Position numbers and translations under genes: made by a program. Below the pieces are notes generated by a model that did no database searches, had not been told where the DNA came from, and worked only from the letters and a program-made list of their open reading frames with translations. A stretch of 64,000 nt of DNA from a virus, in the IMG/VR virus record IMGVR_UViG_3300020207_000012, positions 28,011-92,010 of that record; one strand, written 5' to 3'. How positions within the stretch are numbered: the first letter of the stretch is position 1; each line of letters begins with the position of its first letter. Below are positions 17,672 to 28,514 of the stretch, in pieces.

Positions 17672-18346
17672 TTAGTTTACTTGTATTGTTATTGTATAAT
17701 CTATCACTATCGTTCTATTTGCTGAAAGTAAAACTGGATGGAATGTTACATGTGTCAGCATTATTGTCTTGTCTTCGTCAAGTTCATTGCCGTTCTTAAC
17801 ACCACTTAATAGTCCAATCTCATCAAATGTAAATGCTCTAACACTATCCATATCAGGTGAACTATCCGATACAGGCAAAGAAAGATTAGGGTCTACTGCC
17901 TGTACAGCAGCCTCATAATCTGTATGAGATATTTCAACTGAACATAGTATCTTTGCTGTATTCGCTGGAACAACTTCACCATTTCCCATGTCTTGTCCAG
18001 CATGAAATACTGTATTTACAGTCTCTTGTTCATATGTTTTAGCATATAATGTTGAGTTACTAGAAGTTATAGGAAGTTGATCGTATGTACCAAATACTCT
18101 TGGCGCACGATAAGAAAGCGCAGTTGTTGAATTAGAGCCGCCGTTACCGAATGCTAACCAATTAACAACGGGTGGGGCACCATTACTATTAACGCTTGTT
18201 GGATGACCGCCTAAGGCAGAAGCAAGAGCATATGCCATATTACCAGGATGAATGGCATTCTTCTTTTGAAGAAGAACTTTTCCACTATCCTTGTCATAAA
18301 TTTTTATTGTCCCTATGATTTGGGACTTTACATCATCTTTAAACAT
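17672..18346 (-). CDS. Virion structural protein, baseplate-distal
   Basis: 224 aa. The opening TIKIYDKDSGKVLLQKKNAIHPGNMAYALASALGG is a pattern I associate with T4-like marine phage structural proteins encoded after gp6/gp7, but I cannot name a T4 counterpart. By position (after 6 and 7 in T4 order) it could be a gp8/gp10-region wedge or fibre-attachment protein. RBS AAGAGAGAC is near ATG 18346. A GATAAATA late box lies 34 nt upstream. Confidence 0.55.
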   Translation of the reverse strand: MFKDDVKSQIIGTIKIYDKDSGKVLLQKKNAIHPGNMAYALASALGGHPTSVNSNGAPPVVNWLAFGNGGSNSTTALSYRAPRVFGTYDQLPITSSNSTLYAKTYEQETVNTVFHAGQDMGNGEVVPANTAKILCSVEISHTDYEAAVQAVDPNLSLPVSDSSPDMDSVRAFTFDEIGLLSGVKNGNELDEDKTIMLTHVTFHPVLLSANRTIVIDYTITIQVN

Positions 18347-18379
18347 TCTAGTCTCTCTTAAAAAGTTTTTATTCTATAT

Positions 18380-18387
18380 ATTTATCA
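18380..18387 (-). promoter_or_regulatory. Late promoter box GATAAATA
   Basis: GATAAATAT on the minus strand in the 56-nt gap between the giant wedge gene and the 224-aa gene. It would start a transcript near 18374 with a 28-nt leader. Confidence 0.55.
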
Positions 18388-18402
18388 TTTTAACAAATTA
18401 TG

Positions 18403-21400
18403 CTATAATAACCTTTTGTCTGGTTCTTCTAACAAGAATACCATAGTCTCAGGAGATGAGAAAATATATATTTTATCTCCTTGTAGCCCGTTTACAGCTA
18501 TTCCATTAAACAACGCACGGTCTTTTATTCTAAGTTCAGCGCCTTCTTTTCTGTCATAATGTAAGAATTCAATGTTTCCATTTTGATCTTCTATACCTAT
18601 GATTTGTACACTTTCTGCTTTAGCATTTCTAAATTTAGTTTCATCGGTGACGGTCAAAATGTTATTATTCCACGAATCGATACTATCAGTTTCGACTACA
18701 TGCATCATATGACCTCTACCAAGATTATCATACACTATAAATGATTTTTTATCAAGTGTTAATCTTGTTTCATCTGTAAAATTATCAAGTCTGATGATAG
18801 CAGAGTCTAGTATACGTGACTCAACTAGTCCAGTATCATATCCACCTTCATCTGCTGTTGTTTGATAAAAACGTCTTAGTAGACCACCTTGTTCATATGT
18901 ACCATCTTCCATTTCAGGGAAATCTTCTGGCTCAACTGATGGGTGCATTTCTATTCCACCATCATATGTATTAATTTTGTATCTACTATTTCTACCAAAG
19001 TCAATATGTAAGTTCATGTAGTTTAATGCGTCAACATCTGCTTCCACAATCTCTTCTGGTTCATAAATTCTCTTTATGTCTCGTAACTTAACATGATATG
19101 GTTTAGCTTCCATTAAGTATTCAATAGTATCATTGTATGAATCACGTTGATATATTGCGTGTTGTCTTAGTGGTTTATTATAAAGATTAACATCAATGTA
19201 ACTTGTTTTAAACAACCAGTCTGGATATGTTTTTTCAGTATACATATAATCTAACATACCAAAGAATAATTCTTTGATGTATGACAAATCAGAATACTCA
19301 TATATCATATTAATAAATTCATGTAGTTGAACTTTAATAATGTTTTCATAATATTTTGGAACACCTGTTTCTAGTGTTTGACCAGGTAGTTCTATGTCGT
19401 TAAATGTTAGACTTAGTGCGCCTTTTACTTTGTTCACTAATCTAATTTCTTTTGGTTCACCAAAACCAAAGTAATACTCTTCGTAATTTTCATTTTTAAT
19501 TTTGAAACTACGTGTACCATTTTCAAACATTGTTATCATATCAATATTTCTAGTTCTGCTTAAGAATTCATAACTAGTAATATCCTTATAGTCTTCGTTT
19601 ATATACCAATTAACTGCTTCAAAAATATAGTGATCCAATTCCACATAATCTTTATAGAATGGATATCTAGCTTCAATAAGAGTTTTATTAAAGTGGTCGT
19701 TGATTATAGATTTAAAGTTGTCTCTCGCCGAGTCTAAATCTGAGAACCAATTATTAGTGATCGCTCCTACTTGATAAACTCTAACAACATCACCAACTAT
19801 AACATCATAGTTGTTATTAATTCTAAGTGAAGTTCCGTCAATTGAGAAATCTTCTAAATCTATAAAATGATTATTAACTGATACTGCGATATCATCTTCA
19901 GTTAAATCTGTTAAGAAATCAACTTCTAATAGAATGCCTTCATCATCAATATCATATATACCAGCAGTTAGGTGAACACTATTTTCAATCTTACTGTCAG
20001 CAATACTATTTTGTAAATCACTTAAGTATTCAGGCATGATTGCTACTTTTGATTCACGTGACAACAGTTCCCAATCTGAGTGACGATACTGTTTATTTTC
20101 GTCGGAACTATATTGTGTTGTAACCCACCACCATCTGTTTTTAGCTTGTGTTTTATTAGAAACAACAATAGTATTTTCATCGATAGGTATGAACTTATCT
20201 TTGATATCGCCAGTTTCAATAATCATTTTTATTTCATCTGTGCTATACTCTTTGTTGTATCTTGGTAATGTACCTAAATCAGTCCAATAGTAATACTTCG
20301 TAACTTCTTTCTGTCTAGCTTCGTCCCAATATATTTCTTGGTTAAACCATGTAATACCATCTGGTAGAACTTCATTTTCAACCCATTGTTTTATGACAAT
20401 TTGAGAACCGTCGACTACTTTGCCCCAATGTCTTTTTACATAATCAATTTCGATGTTTCCGTTAGCATCCCCATAATCATTATATCTATAGAAACGAGCA
20501 AGATTAGTATCCCACCAAATCTCACCAAGATGCTCATCTAACCATAAGTCTTGTGAATAGTACTCATCATACTTTGCAGGGTCTTGCCAATCCACAAAGT
20601 CGATATCTTTCATAATTGTTCCTGGTAATTTTAGATTTAGTGGATCAAATAATTGGTGTTGAATATAATCTGTCCCATCACGTATAATCATTCGTTTAAC
20701 TAAATCTACATTTACTTCACGTGCTTTTCTATTTTTAACAGTTAGGTTTCCGACATTACTTCTGTCAAGTACTGCCCAACCTCTGTCATTATGTTCATCT
20801 GCCCAAATTGTTGTTTGATCGTTTAGTCCTAGATTTACATAGAAGCTATCAAAGTTATCACCGTTGTATCCAGGTGTGTATCTTACCGACTTCCAACGCA
20901 TAACTTTAAAGTTTGCGTTACTTTGAATACTTGTGTAGTCTCTATACAACCCTAATTTTTCAAGTAGCAGTTCACTTGTTCCGCTGAAACTTATAGCAAG
21001 TGTAGAACTAGATATAATAAATCTACCATCTGAAGTTATAGATGCTGTATATATAGAAGACTGATCATTTATTTGGTCTCTAAATTCAATCAGCGATGTA
21101 CTTAATGATTGTGTATTAACATATTCACCTGCTGCTATACCAAAGTCATCTAACGGATTACCTGTCAGGTTACTTATAGATACACTACTATCATTACCGC
21201 TTATAAGTAGTCTTCTGTCAACTTCTGTAGCTGTCATATCTGTATTAGATAGCACTGAGTTTATATCAGAAATGATATTATCTAATGACCTTGAAACTTC
21301 TGTAGTGTTTAAGAAACCTAATCTTCCCATAGCACCAGTAGTTACTTCTGTTACTGTGAGTGTAGGATTCAATGATCCTATTTTTAATCTACCAGACACA

Positions 21401-24400
21401 GTTGTAGCACTGACACCTGAAATTCCAGCTTGGTTTATCTGTTGTGCTACACTAGAAGATGTAGGCTCTGTAGTAGAGTTATAAGTAGATCCTGGGAATC
21501 CAAACGAGTTGAAACCGCTGCCACTTAAAATCATTTGTGAACCATTTGCTGCGATTACAAGTCTATTACTTGAATTAATGTAAGATGTAACATTAGTTTT
21601 TGTATTAACATCAGCAGCAAAATTACTTAACTTAGAATCTGAATATACAGATGATGTACTAATTCCTAAATCTTGTAGAACACCACCTCTCAATTCTAAT
21701 TCTGGCAGTGAAGATGTTAATCTTAGCGCACCGCCATTGTTTGAAGCCACAACATCAACTGTTCCATTATTGATTGTATCAATTATTTCTTGTAGACTTG
21801 GAGGTTGAGATACCGGTTGGGCTTCTAAATTAATTATAAATGATACTAAACCGTCTTGGTCAACATCTGGTGTTAGTGGATCTCCGTCATCATCAACTTG
21901 CCCATCTTGTATTGGACTAGTAAATGTTATAACACCATTAGAGTACGTATACGCAGTTGTAGTAAACGGAGCATCAACTCCATTATCAACTGTTATAGCT
22001 CCTGGTAAGAAATTTGTCATATCAGTGCTTAAAGTCAGACTTGTCACAGGAGTTGATACGTTTGTTTGTTGTTCTGTTGTATCAGATCCAGTAATCGAAG
22101 GAACTGTAAACTGAATATTTGTTCCATTGATTTGAATTGATTTAGTTTCTGATATCACAGGATTTACAGAACCATCAACAACAATATCTTCGATAACATG
22201 TGTTGTTACATCACCATCTAGGTTAATTCCCAACTGTGTACCAGTAGCAATACTCGTAGATGTTGTTATACTAGATATAGCTTCTATGTTTTGTGTTGAA
22301 CTAAAGTCAACTGTAATATTAGTGCCATTGATAGAGAATACATCTCCCTGATTTGATGTAATACTGTTTACAGCTTCGATATTGTTTCCACCAAATGTCA
22401 CAACTGTATTTGCGTTTCTAATCAAACCTGCATCATCATAAACAACTAATCTTATCTGTTCACCCTCTGATACAATTGGATCAGGTGTTGCTGTTGTGCC
22501 ACCTATGATAATACCAGAACTAGAACCACCTGTTCCTTCTTCGTACACAAAACTTGTACCATCAATTACAAGAGTTTCACCATCGATTAGTATTGGATTA
22601 CTGTTAGAACCGATTGCTTCAACACCAATGTTTTGCGATGTCGGTACATATATAGAATTTGTTGTTGTGCTATCAATCTCAACTGTTACCGGTTCATAGT
22701 CTGTATCAAAAACAAGATACTTGTGAACTGTAACATCATCGAATGCTTCTGTTCCATCATTGACTAGATAATAGTATCCATTAATTTCTGGATCAATGTC
22801 ATCATTTGTAATTTTTAAGTAAACTGTATCTGCGATATCCACCTGATTTGTTAATGCCACATATAATTGACTATCACTTGTTTCTCCAACGTATGATATT
22901 TCAGCAATTTCACTTAGTCTGCGAACATCCCAATCACGTTCACTATCGAACTGAATCCATGCTAAGTCACCTTCATAGTAACTATCACTAACTGTAGTTT
23001 CAAGTACAGCAGCATTTCTAACAATGTAATTAACATCCTTAGAATCAACATATCCTGTTGTTTTTATAGGTGTAGTTCTTGCTGTCTCTCTGTATTTGAA
23101 TGGTGTTTCACCAGTATATTCAACCGAGTATGGATCACTAAAGATTAATTTTGTATCAATACGTTTTGATGATGAAATATCTTTGTTAAAGTTACCATAC
23201 TCTCCTAACTTAAATGCCCACATGTCTTCGTGTTTGATATCTTTAAAGTTAGAATTTTTGTTTACAATTCTGTTTACACTTGAGTCTGTGCCTTTACCTG
23301 CTAGGAAGCCTTTGTAGAATTCTAGTTGTGACTCTCTTTCCATAAGGTGATTGTTTAGATATAGACGTTTTGTGTAACCTATTTGATTTGCTTTTAAGAT
23401 ATTGACATTCTTAAGTGACTGATCTACAATAGTATCTCTGTGATATTTTGTATCAGCTACCATTGTTTCTAAGTTAGGTATCATCACGTTATCATACATA
23501 ATGTAACCATCAGCACTTAGTGTGCCGTCCCAATCACTAGTTCTATTACAGTCAATAATCATTCTTAGATTTCTATTATGGTGTAGTGGATCATAAATTA
23601 CGTCACCATATGAATCTACTCTATCAATCACATAAGCATGTTCTACATCAGTGATATCAATCTTCATTCCGTATACAGGTATCGTTGATTCCCATGTAAT
23701 AGCATCACCTTCTGAATAGAATTTGATTGCTGTGTTTGGTATTTGTCTACCTGATGAATCTACTACTCTGTAGAAGTTTTTATTTGTTTCTTTCTGAACT
23801 GTAGCAACACCATATGGTGTAGAGAATCTACCCGATAGCAGGATAGGAGTTAGAGTTATAAACTCTCCTATATCATGTTTTTCAGCAGACCAATCTAAGA
23901 ACTTGATTAGTAAACTTTCAAAGTCTATGTTTTCACCCTCACTGTTTATATCAGTAAAGTCCCATCCAACTGCTCTTAAGTAATCTTGGTAACCAATAAT
24001 TAAGTGAGCCACTTCGTCTAAACTATAAAGAACGTCACCGTAGTTATAGGATTTGATTTGGTCTTGTAGAGTCTTCTTATAACCATTTGCTCTGATTTGA
24101 TTAACACGTGGCCACTCTTTTAGTAATTTCCAGTTGTCTTGTAAATCATCGTTGAATAAACTAGACGCTGTGTGATCAGACAAAGAAATATATGGGCTAC
24201 CTTCATACATAACATATGTGTCATTCTTATAGAAAGTACCCGGCGTCCAAACGTTTAGTGTTGCTTCGTCGCCTCTTGTTGCCCAATCTTTTTCACCGCT
24301 AGTTCTATCCCAATCCATAGCAAAGAATGTAGGATTAAAATCATCATATCCATAAATTCTGTAACCAAAGTTTCTAATCTTAGGCTGTGATATTAATGTC

Positions 24401-27400
24401 CAAGCAGTATAGTCAAAGTTTATAGTTCCAGCAGTTTCACGTTCTGTTGGAGTTTCAACTTTTCTTCTATAATATTTTTCATCAGAAGGATTAAAGATAA
24501 CAGTTCCTTGAGTGTAATCAGATACGTTGTTTATCGAATATGTAGGATGCTTATCGTCAAGTGAAACTTTTTCTAGTACGATAGCACTGAAACTCTCACT
24601 GCGATTAGGCTCACCTGTGTGAATGAACAAATCATAATTATCTGTTGGAATTTCAGTATATTGACTGTTAGCTAACGAACTATTTTCACTTGATAGTTTA
24701 AAGTTGTTAACAAAGCCACCTAACTTACTACCTAGCTTAAACTGATAACTATCTTTTTGTCTTCTAATTTCTGTAACATCTGAACTTTCACGCTTATGAT
24801 AGATAGAAATAATAGCATCAAGTTCATCTGACCAGTTATCAATAACTTCAAACGGTTTCATAATCATTGAACATAAGAATTCAATGAATGGGAATTCACT
24901 ACTACGTCTCCAAGCCATTTCGATAGGAGATCCGTCACCGAACTCCCAGTCTTGGTCTAAGAATTGAATGTCATCTGTTGATATTTGTGATCCAAAGAAT
25001 AGTTCTTCTACTGTTAACAGATTATTATCAGTGTCTAGTGGAATTGGCCAGTAAGCATTGTAATCTGTTTTTAGCTTCGACCAGAATTCATATGTAGTAT
25101 AACGCTGTTCATCTAGCTCAAACCCCTCAGGAGGTCTACTAAAGCCTACTGTTACCCAAGGTTCTTTTAATGGATTTTCAGTTCTGTAAACATAATGCAT
25201 CAATCCACGCCAATTACCCGGAGTATTATCGTTTACACCTCTATAGTTCCAAGTCTTCCAGTTATCAGGATCAAAATCAGTATTAAAAATATTGTCAATA
25301 CTATTTCTTACCATCCACTTTTTAAAGAATGGGAACATTGTATATTTTTTCTCATTAAATGAATACTCAATAGTAGCATCACGGTAAATACCATACTTGA
25401 TATTTTTCATTGTTAGATTATCTGTAGTTTTGTCTATACGATTATAGATTAACTTTTCAAACATAAGCATGATACTATCTGTTCTGTCACCCCATATAGG
25501 CATTTTAGAACCATCGTGCCCAACTAAGAATGTTGTAGCGGTTTCAAACTCTGTATCTTCTTCGAATCTAGGATCATACAACGTATGTATACCTAACTTA
25601 GTAGCACTTGGAGGAATAAATGATTCTTTAATAAGTTTATAATATCTTACTTCGATTTCATCATCTGCTGTCATTTCACGTTCAAAACTTATTTCAACGC
25701 CGTTTAGAACTGTATAGTTTTTCTCAAGTACACCGTTAATGAATACGCTGATATTTTCATCGTAAACCACTTCAGTTGCGATACTATCTGGAATAAACTG
25801 AATTTTAGATCCAACTGATACTGGAGATACATTAGCTGTAATGTAGTGATTTGGTGTATCACCGATATTAATCATATCGCTTCCGCCAAACACATTGATA
25901 CTTTCACGTTTCGCTAACGCAATCTCTGCTATTGCTTGTTCTAAAATTATTTCATCTGTTTTAGAATCAGAGTCTGGATCATTAAGAATTTCTCTAATGT
26001 TCGTTACAAGTTTGTTTTTATAACCGCCATACGCTAATGAAATATATTCTAATGATGCGAAAGGATCATAGTCATCACGTGTGATTGAAAAATATGCTTT
26101 AGTGATATCAATAGAATTCTTAACCATAACACTACCAAACTTGTTAAATCTTAACTTGTCTGTATTATCACCTATTTTTCTATAAGTGTTTGAAGCGTTA
26201 GGGTTACCTTCAATGCCTTCTGTTGTCTCAACAATTCTTAACAAGTGTTCGTACACTGTTGAGAATGACATTTCAACATTGTTATGGTCTAAATTATCTG
26301 GATTAAATTCAATAGATGGATCGATACGCTGCCAAGTTCCATCACCGTCAACGATAACGTTTTCACGTGTTGTGAAGTCAACGTACACATAGCCTTCTAC
26401 TGGCTTATTGAATGTAATGACGTTATCGTTGTAGGTATAATTTCCTATTTGTTTTATACCTTCCAGATAAACGTCAATGGTATAAAAGTTTTTAGGTTCT
26501 TGTAATAACTCTAATTTTTCATGTGTTCCGAAACCATACTCATGTCTTAAGTTTCTATAATCGAACTCAGAAAGAATATAAAGAGGTTGATATGTTTCGT
26601 CAATTTTATATGACATATTAATTGGCATATCAATGTTAAATAAGAATTCACTTACATAATCACCTGCTTGTAGTTTTGCTTTGATTCCAAGAAATGGATC
26701 TTGTAAAACATCGTCATCTTCTACATAATGAAAAATTTTATAATCTGATTGATACTGTTCTTCATCATTATAAAGTCTAAATGTAGGCACAGCAAAATCT
26801 GTTGCTGTAGCACTTTCATCACTAAGTTCTAGTCTCTTATCAAATTCAATGATCGGTCTTTTTGCTTGTTCAATAAAGTTTTTATTTTGACTTGTGATAT
26901 ATTTTCTAATATCATCATAATGATACCATGAGTTTCTATCACTCCACCAGTTAGTAATCGTGGAGTAGTCAGTATCTTTATCTATAGTAATATAATGTAT
27001 GTCTTCTGAATTACCAAGAATAAAAATATTTTCTAATAATAGATACTGTTCCCAATCCGGAGTTGTAAATTCTGAGTTTGTTTTGTATTCAATTACATGT
27101 AGTATACCTTCATCTGGTTTTACAAAACGTAAAGCATATGGGTTAACTTCTACATTATATGGATCAAATACTTTATCTGTTAACTGATATGTATTATTTC
27201 CTATATTAAGTGTAACACGTAATTCGTCTGTGTCAACAAATGTATCACCTACTAATGGATTTTTAGGTCTATCAGCTCCTTGTGAGAAATCCCTAGCTCT
27301 ATATTTTCCATCTTCTATTCCCAAGTTAGAAAAACCTGTCAGATTTACAACTGAGTTGATGGAACCATCATTAAATATATTGACATATCCATCGTCTAGT

Positions 27401-28512
27401 GTTGCTGATATTCCAATAGAAGCACCTAGTAGATTTAATTCATCTACAAACTCTTGTAGGTTAGCATATTTTGAATTTCCAAGACCATCAACTGTAGAGA
27501 ATTCTAGTTCGTCCTGTCTCTCTACAATACCGCCATCTTCATAAGCACTAAATGCCGTACCATCAACAGGAGATGACATTGCTGGATCATTATATAATTC
27601 ATAAACATCTTTAGAAATTTCTTTTACATAAAACATTTGGTCATTAAGTTGTGTTAGCCCACGTGCTAATGTCAGTTTTATTTTATTTCCATCTAAAATA
27701 ATATGGTCATCATGTATATGCGTATCATCATTGTGAACATGCAATCTGACCGGAGATGTTTGTGTTAAATTTGAAATTCTAGCTGTTGCTTTATTACCCA
27801 ATGTAAATTTAACATTACCGTCAGGTAATGATGGATTTTGAGTTGATGTTGCGACAGGCCAGTTTTTATGCCAGTCTGGAGAACCTAGAACAACCCATTC
27901 GTTTTCTAATCTTACCCAATATACGATTTCATTATTAGATATTACAACCGCATAATCACCAGTTGACCCATACGTATCAATAGGCTTTGCGTTAGCATCA
28001 AGTAGCCCCGTGCCCGGTTCATCTCTGATTATAGCAGGTAGTTCTCTTCTCCAATAAACACCATCAATATCCTGATAGAATGAATATAGTGCGAAATCTG
28101 TAGTGAAGCCTGGTTTAACCCAATAGTATAGTTCCCAGTTTATGAACTTATCATTATCTATAGGTAAGTTTACAGTGTAAGTGTCAGACTTGAATAGTCT
28201 TCTATGGTCATTAATTAACGCACCTTTATTATAAAGTGAGTTTAGTAAGTCATCATAAAATATATTGTCACCAATGTCTACATTAGAGAAAACAGGTTCT
28301 AGTCCATAGTTGTCTCGTTGAAAAAGATGTTCAGGGAAAGAAACATAAGCATCGTCTTCTTTATAGATACCTTTTTCTTTTCTACCAATAAACGCTCTTA
28401 CTTTATCAACTTGTCCTTTAGAAAATGCCCTGTCTAAAGTACTGTCGAACATAGTCTGCAGTTCTTTATTTCTTAAATGTACCGGTAAAAGGTCATATAT
28501 TTTATTCGCCAT
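18403..28512 (-). CDS. Giant baseplate wedge protein, gp7-like
   Basis: 3369 aa, the largest gene here. It starts 2 nt after gp6, the position of gene 7 in T4 (1032 aa). The N-terminus KIYDLLPVHLRNKELQ and the long W/Y/D-rich body are in the style of the large wedge proteins of marine T4-like phages, so gp7-like is inferred from synteny and size. Residues ~2237-2530 hold five ~58-aa repeats (I..IN...V.A...GRLxIxS...L.L.G..LxxLG) that look like flagellin/hook IN modules. Before them is a Ser/Thr-rich stretch with repeated INGTNI-type strands. These look like insertions into the wedge core. Confidence 0.6.
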   Translation of the reverse strand: MANKIYDLLPVHLRNKELQTMFDSTLDRAFSKGQVDKVRAFIGRKEKGIYKEDDAYVSFPEHLFQRDNYGLEPVFSNVDIGDNIFYDDLLNSLYNKGALINDHRRLFKSDTYTVNLPIDNDKFINWELYYWVKPGFTTDFALYSFYQDIDGVYWRRELPAIIRDEPGTGLLDANAKPIDTYGSTGDYAVVISNNEIVYWVRLENEWVVLGSPDWHKNWPVATSTQNPSLPDGNVKFTLGNKATARISNLTQTSPVRLHVHNDDTHIHDDHIILDGNKIKLTLARGLTQLNDQMFYVKEISKDVYELYNDPAMSSPVDGTAFSAYEDGGIVERQDELEFSTVDGLGNSKYANLQEFVDELNLLGASIGISATLDDGYVNIFNDGSINSVVNLTGFSNLGIEDGKYRARDFSQGADRPKNPLVGDTFVDTDELRVTLNIGNNTYQLTDKVFDPYNVEVNPYALRFVKPDEGILHVIEYKTNSEFTTPDWEQYLLLENIFILGNSEDIHYITIDKDTDYSTITNWWSDRNSWYHYDDIRKYITSQNKNFIEQAKRPIIEFDKRLELSDESATATDFAVPTFRLYNDEEQYQSDYKIFHYVEDDDVLQDPFLGIKAKLQAGDYVSEFLFNIDMPINMSYKIDETYQPLYILSEFDYRNLRHEYGFGTHEKLELLQEPKNFYTIDVYLEGIKQIGNYTYNDNVITFNKPVEGYVYVDFTTRENVIVDGDGTWQRIDPSIEFNPDNLDHNNVEMSFSTVYEHLLRIVETTEGIEGNPNASNTYRKIGDNTDKLRFNKFGSVMVKNSIDITKAYFSITRDDYDPFASLEYISLAYGGYKNKLVTNIREILNDPDSDSKTDEIILEQAIAEIALAKRESINVFGGSDMINIGDTPNHYITANVSPVSVGSKIQFIPDSIATEVVYDENISVFINGVLEKNYTVLNGVEISFEREMTADDEIEVRYYKLIKESFIPPSATKLGIHTLYDPRFEEDTEFETATTFLVGHDGSKMPIWGDRTDSIMLMFEKLIYNRIDKTTDNLTMKNIKYGIYRDATIEYSFNEKKYTMFPFFKKWMVRNSIDNIFNTDFDPDNWKTWNYRGVNDNTPGNWRGLMHYVYRTENPLKEPWVTVGFSRPPEGFELDEQRYTTYEFWSKLKTDYNAYWPIPLDTDNNLLTVEELFFGSQISTDDIQFLDQDWEFGDGSPIEMAWRRSSEFPFIEFLCSMIMKPFEVIDNWSDELDAIISIYHKRESSDVTEIRRQKDSYQFKLGSKLGGFVNNFKLSSENSSLANSQYTEIPTDNYDLFIHTGEPNRSESFSAIVLEKVSLDDKHPTYSINNVSDYTQGTVIFNPSDEKYYRRKVETPTERETAGTINFDYTAWTLISQPKIRNFGYRIYGYDDFNPTFFAMDWDRTSGEKDWATRGDEATLNVWTPGTFYKNDTYVMYEGSPYISLSDHTASSLFNDDLQDNWKLLKEWPRVNQIRANGYKKTLQDQIKSYNYGDVLYSLDEVAHLIIGYQDYLRAVGWDFTDINSEGENIDFESLLIKFLDWSAEKHDIGEFITLTPILLSGRFSTPYGVATVQKETNKNFYRVVDSSGRQIPNTAIKFYSEGDAITWESTIPVYGMKIDITDVEHAYVIDRVDSYGDVIYDPLHHNRNLRMIIDCNRTSDWDGTLSADGYIMYDNVMIPNLETMVADTKYHRDTIVDQSLKNVNILKANQIGYTKRLYLNNHLMERESQLEFYKGFLAGKGTDSSVNRIVNKNSNFKDIKHEDMWAFKLGEYGNFNKDISSSKRIDTKLIFSDPYSVEYTGETPFKYRETARTTPIKTTGYVDSKDVNYIVRNAAVLETTVSDSYYEGDLAWIQFDSERDWDVRRLSEIAEISYVGETSDSQLYVALTNQVDIADTVYLKITNDDIDPEINGYYYLVNDGTEAFDDVTVHKYLVFDTDYEPVTVEIDSTTTNSIYVPTSQNIGVEAIGSNSNPILIDGETLVIDGTSFVYEEGTGGSSSGIIIGGTTATPDPIVSEGEQIRLVVYDDAGLIRNANTVVTFGGNNIEAVNSITSNQGDVFSINGTNITVDFSSTQNIEAISSITTSTSIATGTQLGINLDGDVTTHVIEDIVVDGSVNPVISETKSIQINGTNIQFTVPSITGSDTTEQQTNVSTPVTSLTLSTDMTNFLPGAITVDNGVDAPFTTTAYTYSNGVITFTSPIQDGQVDDDGDPLTPDVDQDGLVSFIINLEAQPVSQPPSLQEIIDTINNGTVDVVASNNGGALRLTSSLPELELRGGVLQDLGISTSSVYSDSKLSNFAADVNTKTNVTSYINSSNRLVIAANGSQMILSGSGFNSFGFPGSTYNSTTEPTSSSVAQQINQAGISGVSATTVSGRLKIGSLNPTLTVTEVTTGAMGRLGFLNTTEVSRSLDNIISDINSVLSNTDMTATEVDRRLLISGNDSSVSISNLTGNPLDDFGIAAGEYVNTQSLSTSLIEFRDQINDQSSIYTASITSDGRFIISSSTLAISFSGTSELLLEKLGLYRDYTSIQSNANFKVMRWKSVRYTPGYNGDNFDSFYVNLGLNDQTTIWADEHNDRGWAVLDRSNVGNLTVKNRKAREVNVDLVKRMIIRDGTDYIQHQLFDPLNLKLPGTIMKDIDFVDWQDPAKYDEYYSQDLWLDEHLGEIWWDTNLARFYRYNDYGDANGNIEIDYVKRHWGKVVDGSQIVIKQWVENEVLPDGITWFNQEIYWDEARQKEVTKYYYWTDLGTLPRYNKEYSTDEIKMIIETGDIKDKFIPIDENTIVVSNKTQAKNRWWWVTTQYSSDENKQYRHSDWELLSRESKVAIMPEYLSDLQNSIADSKIENSVHLTAGIYDIDDEGILLEVDFLTDLTEDDIAVSVNNHFIDLEDFSIDGTSLRINNNYDVIVGDVVRVYQVGAITNNWFSDLDSARDNFKSIINDHFNKTLIEARYPFYKDYVELDHYIFEAVNWYINEDYKDITSYEFLSRTRNIDMITMFENGTRSFKIKNENYEEYYFGFGEPKEIRLVNKVKGALSLTFNDIELPGQTLETGVPKYYENIIKVQLHEFINMIYEYSDLSYIKELFFGMLDYMYTEKTYPDWLFKTSYIDVNLYNKPLRQHAIYQRDSYNDTIEYLMEAKPYHVKLRDIKRIYEPEEIVEADVDALNYMNLHIDFGRNSRYKINTYDGGIEMHPSVEPEDFPEMEDGTYEQGGLLRRFYQTTADEGGYDTGLVESRILDSAIIRLDNFTDETRLTLDKKSFIVYDNLGRGHMMHVVETDSIDSWNNNILTVTDETKFRNAKAESVQIIGIEDQNGNIEFLHYDRKEGAELRIKDRALFNGIAVNGLQGDKIYIFSSPETMVFLLEEPDKRLL
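20931..21800 (-). repeat. Five ~58-aa repeats inside the wedge gene
   Basis: Protein-level repeats beginning at SLQEIIDTIN, LSNFAADVNT, SVAQQINQAG, NIISDINSVL and SLIEFRDQIN. Each contains (G)RLxI.(S/G) and ends in xxLG(I/F/L) followed by Y or E. DNA identity between units is low, so they are old. The family resemblance is to flagellin IN-type repeats. Confidence 0.6.
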
Positions 28513-28514
28513 TA

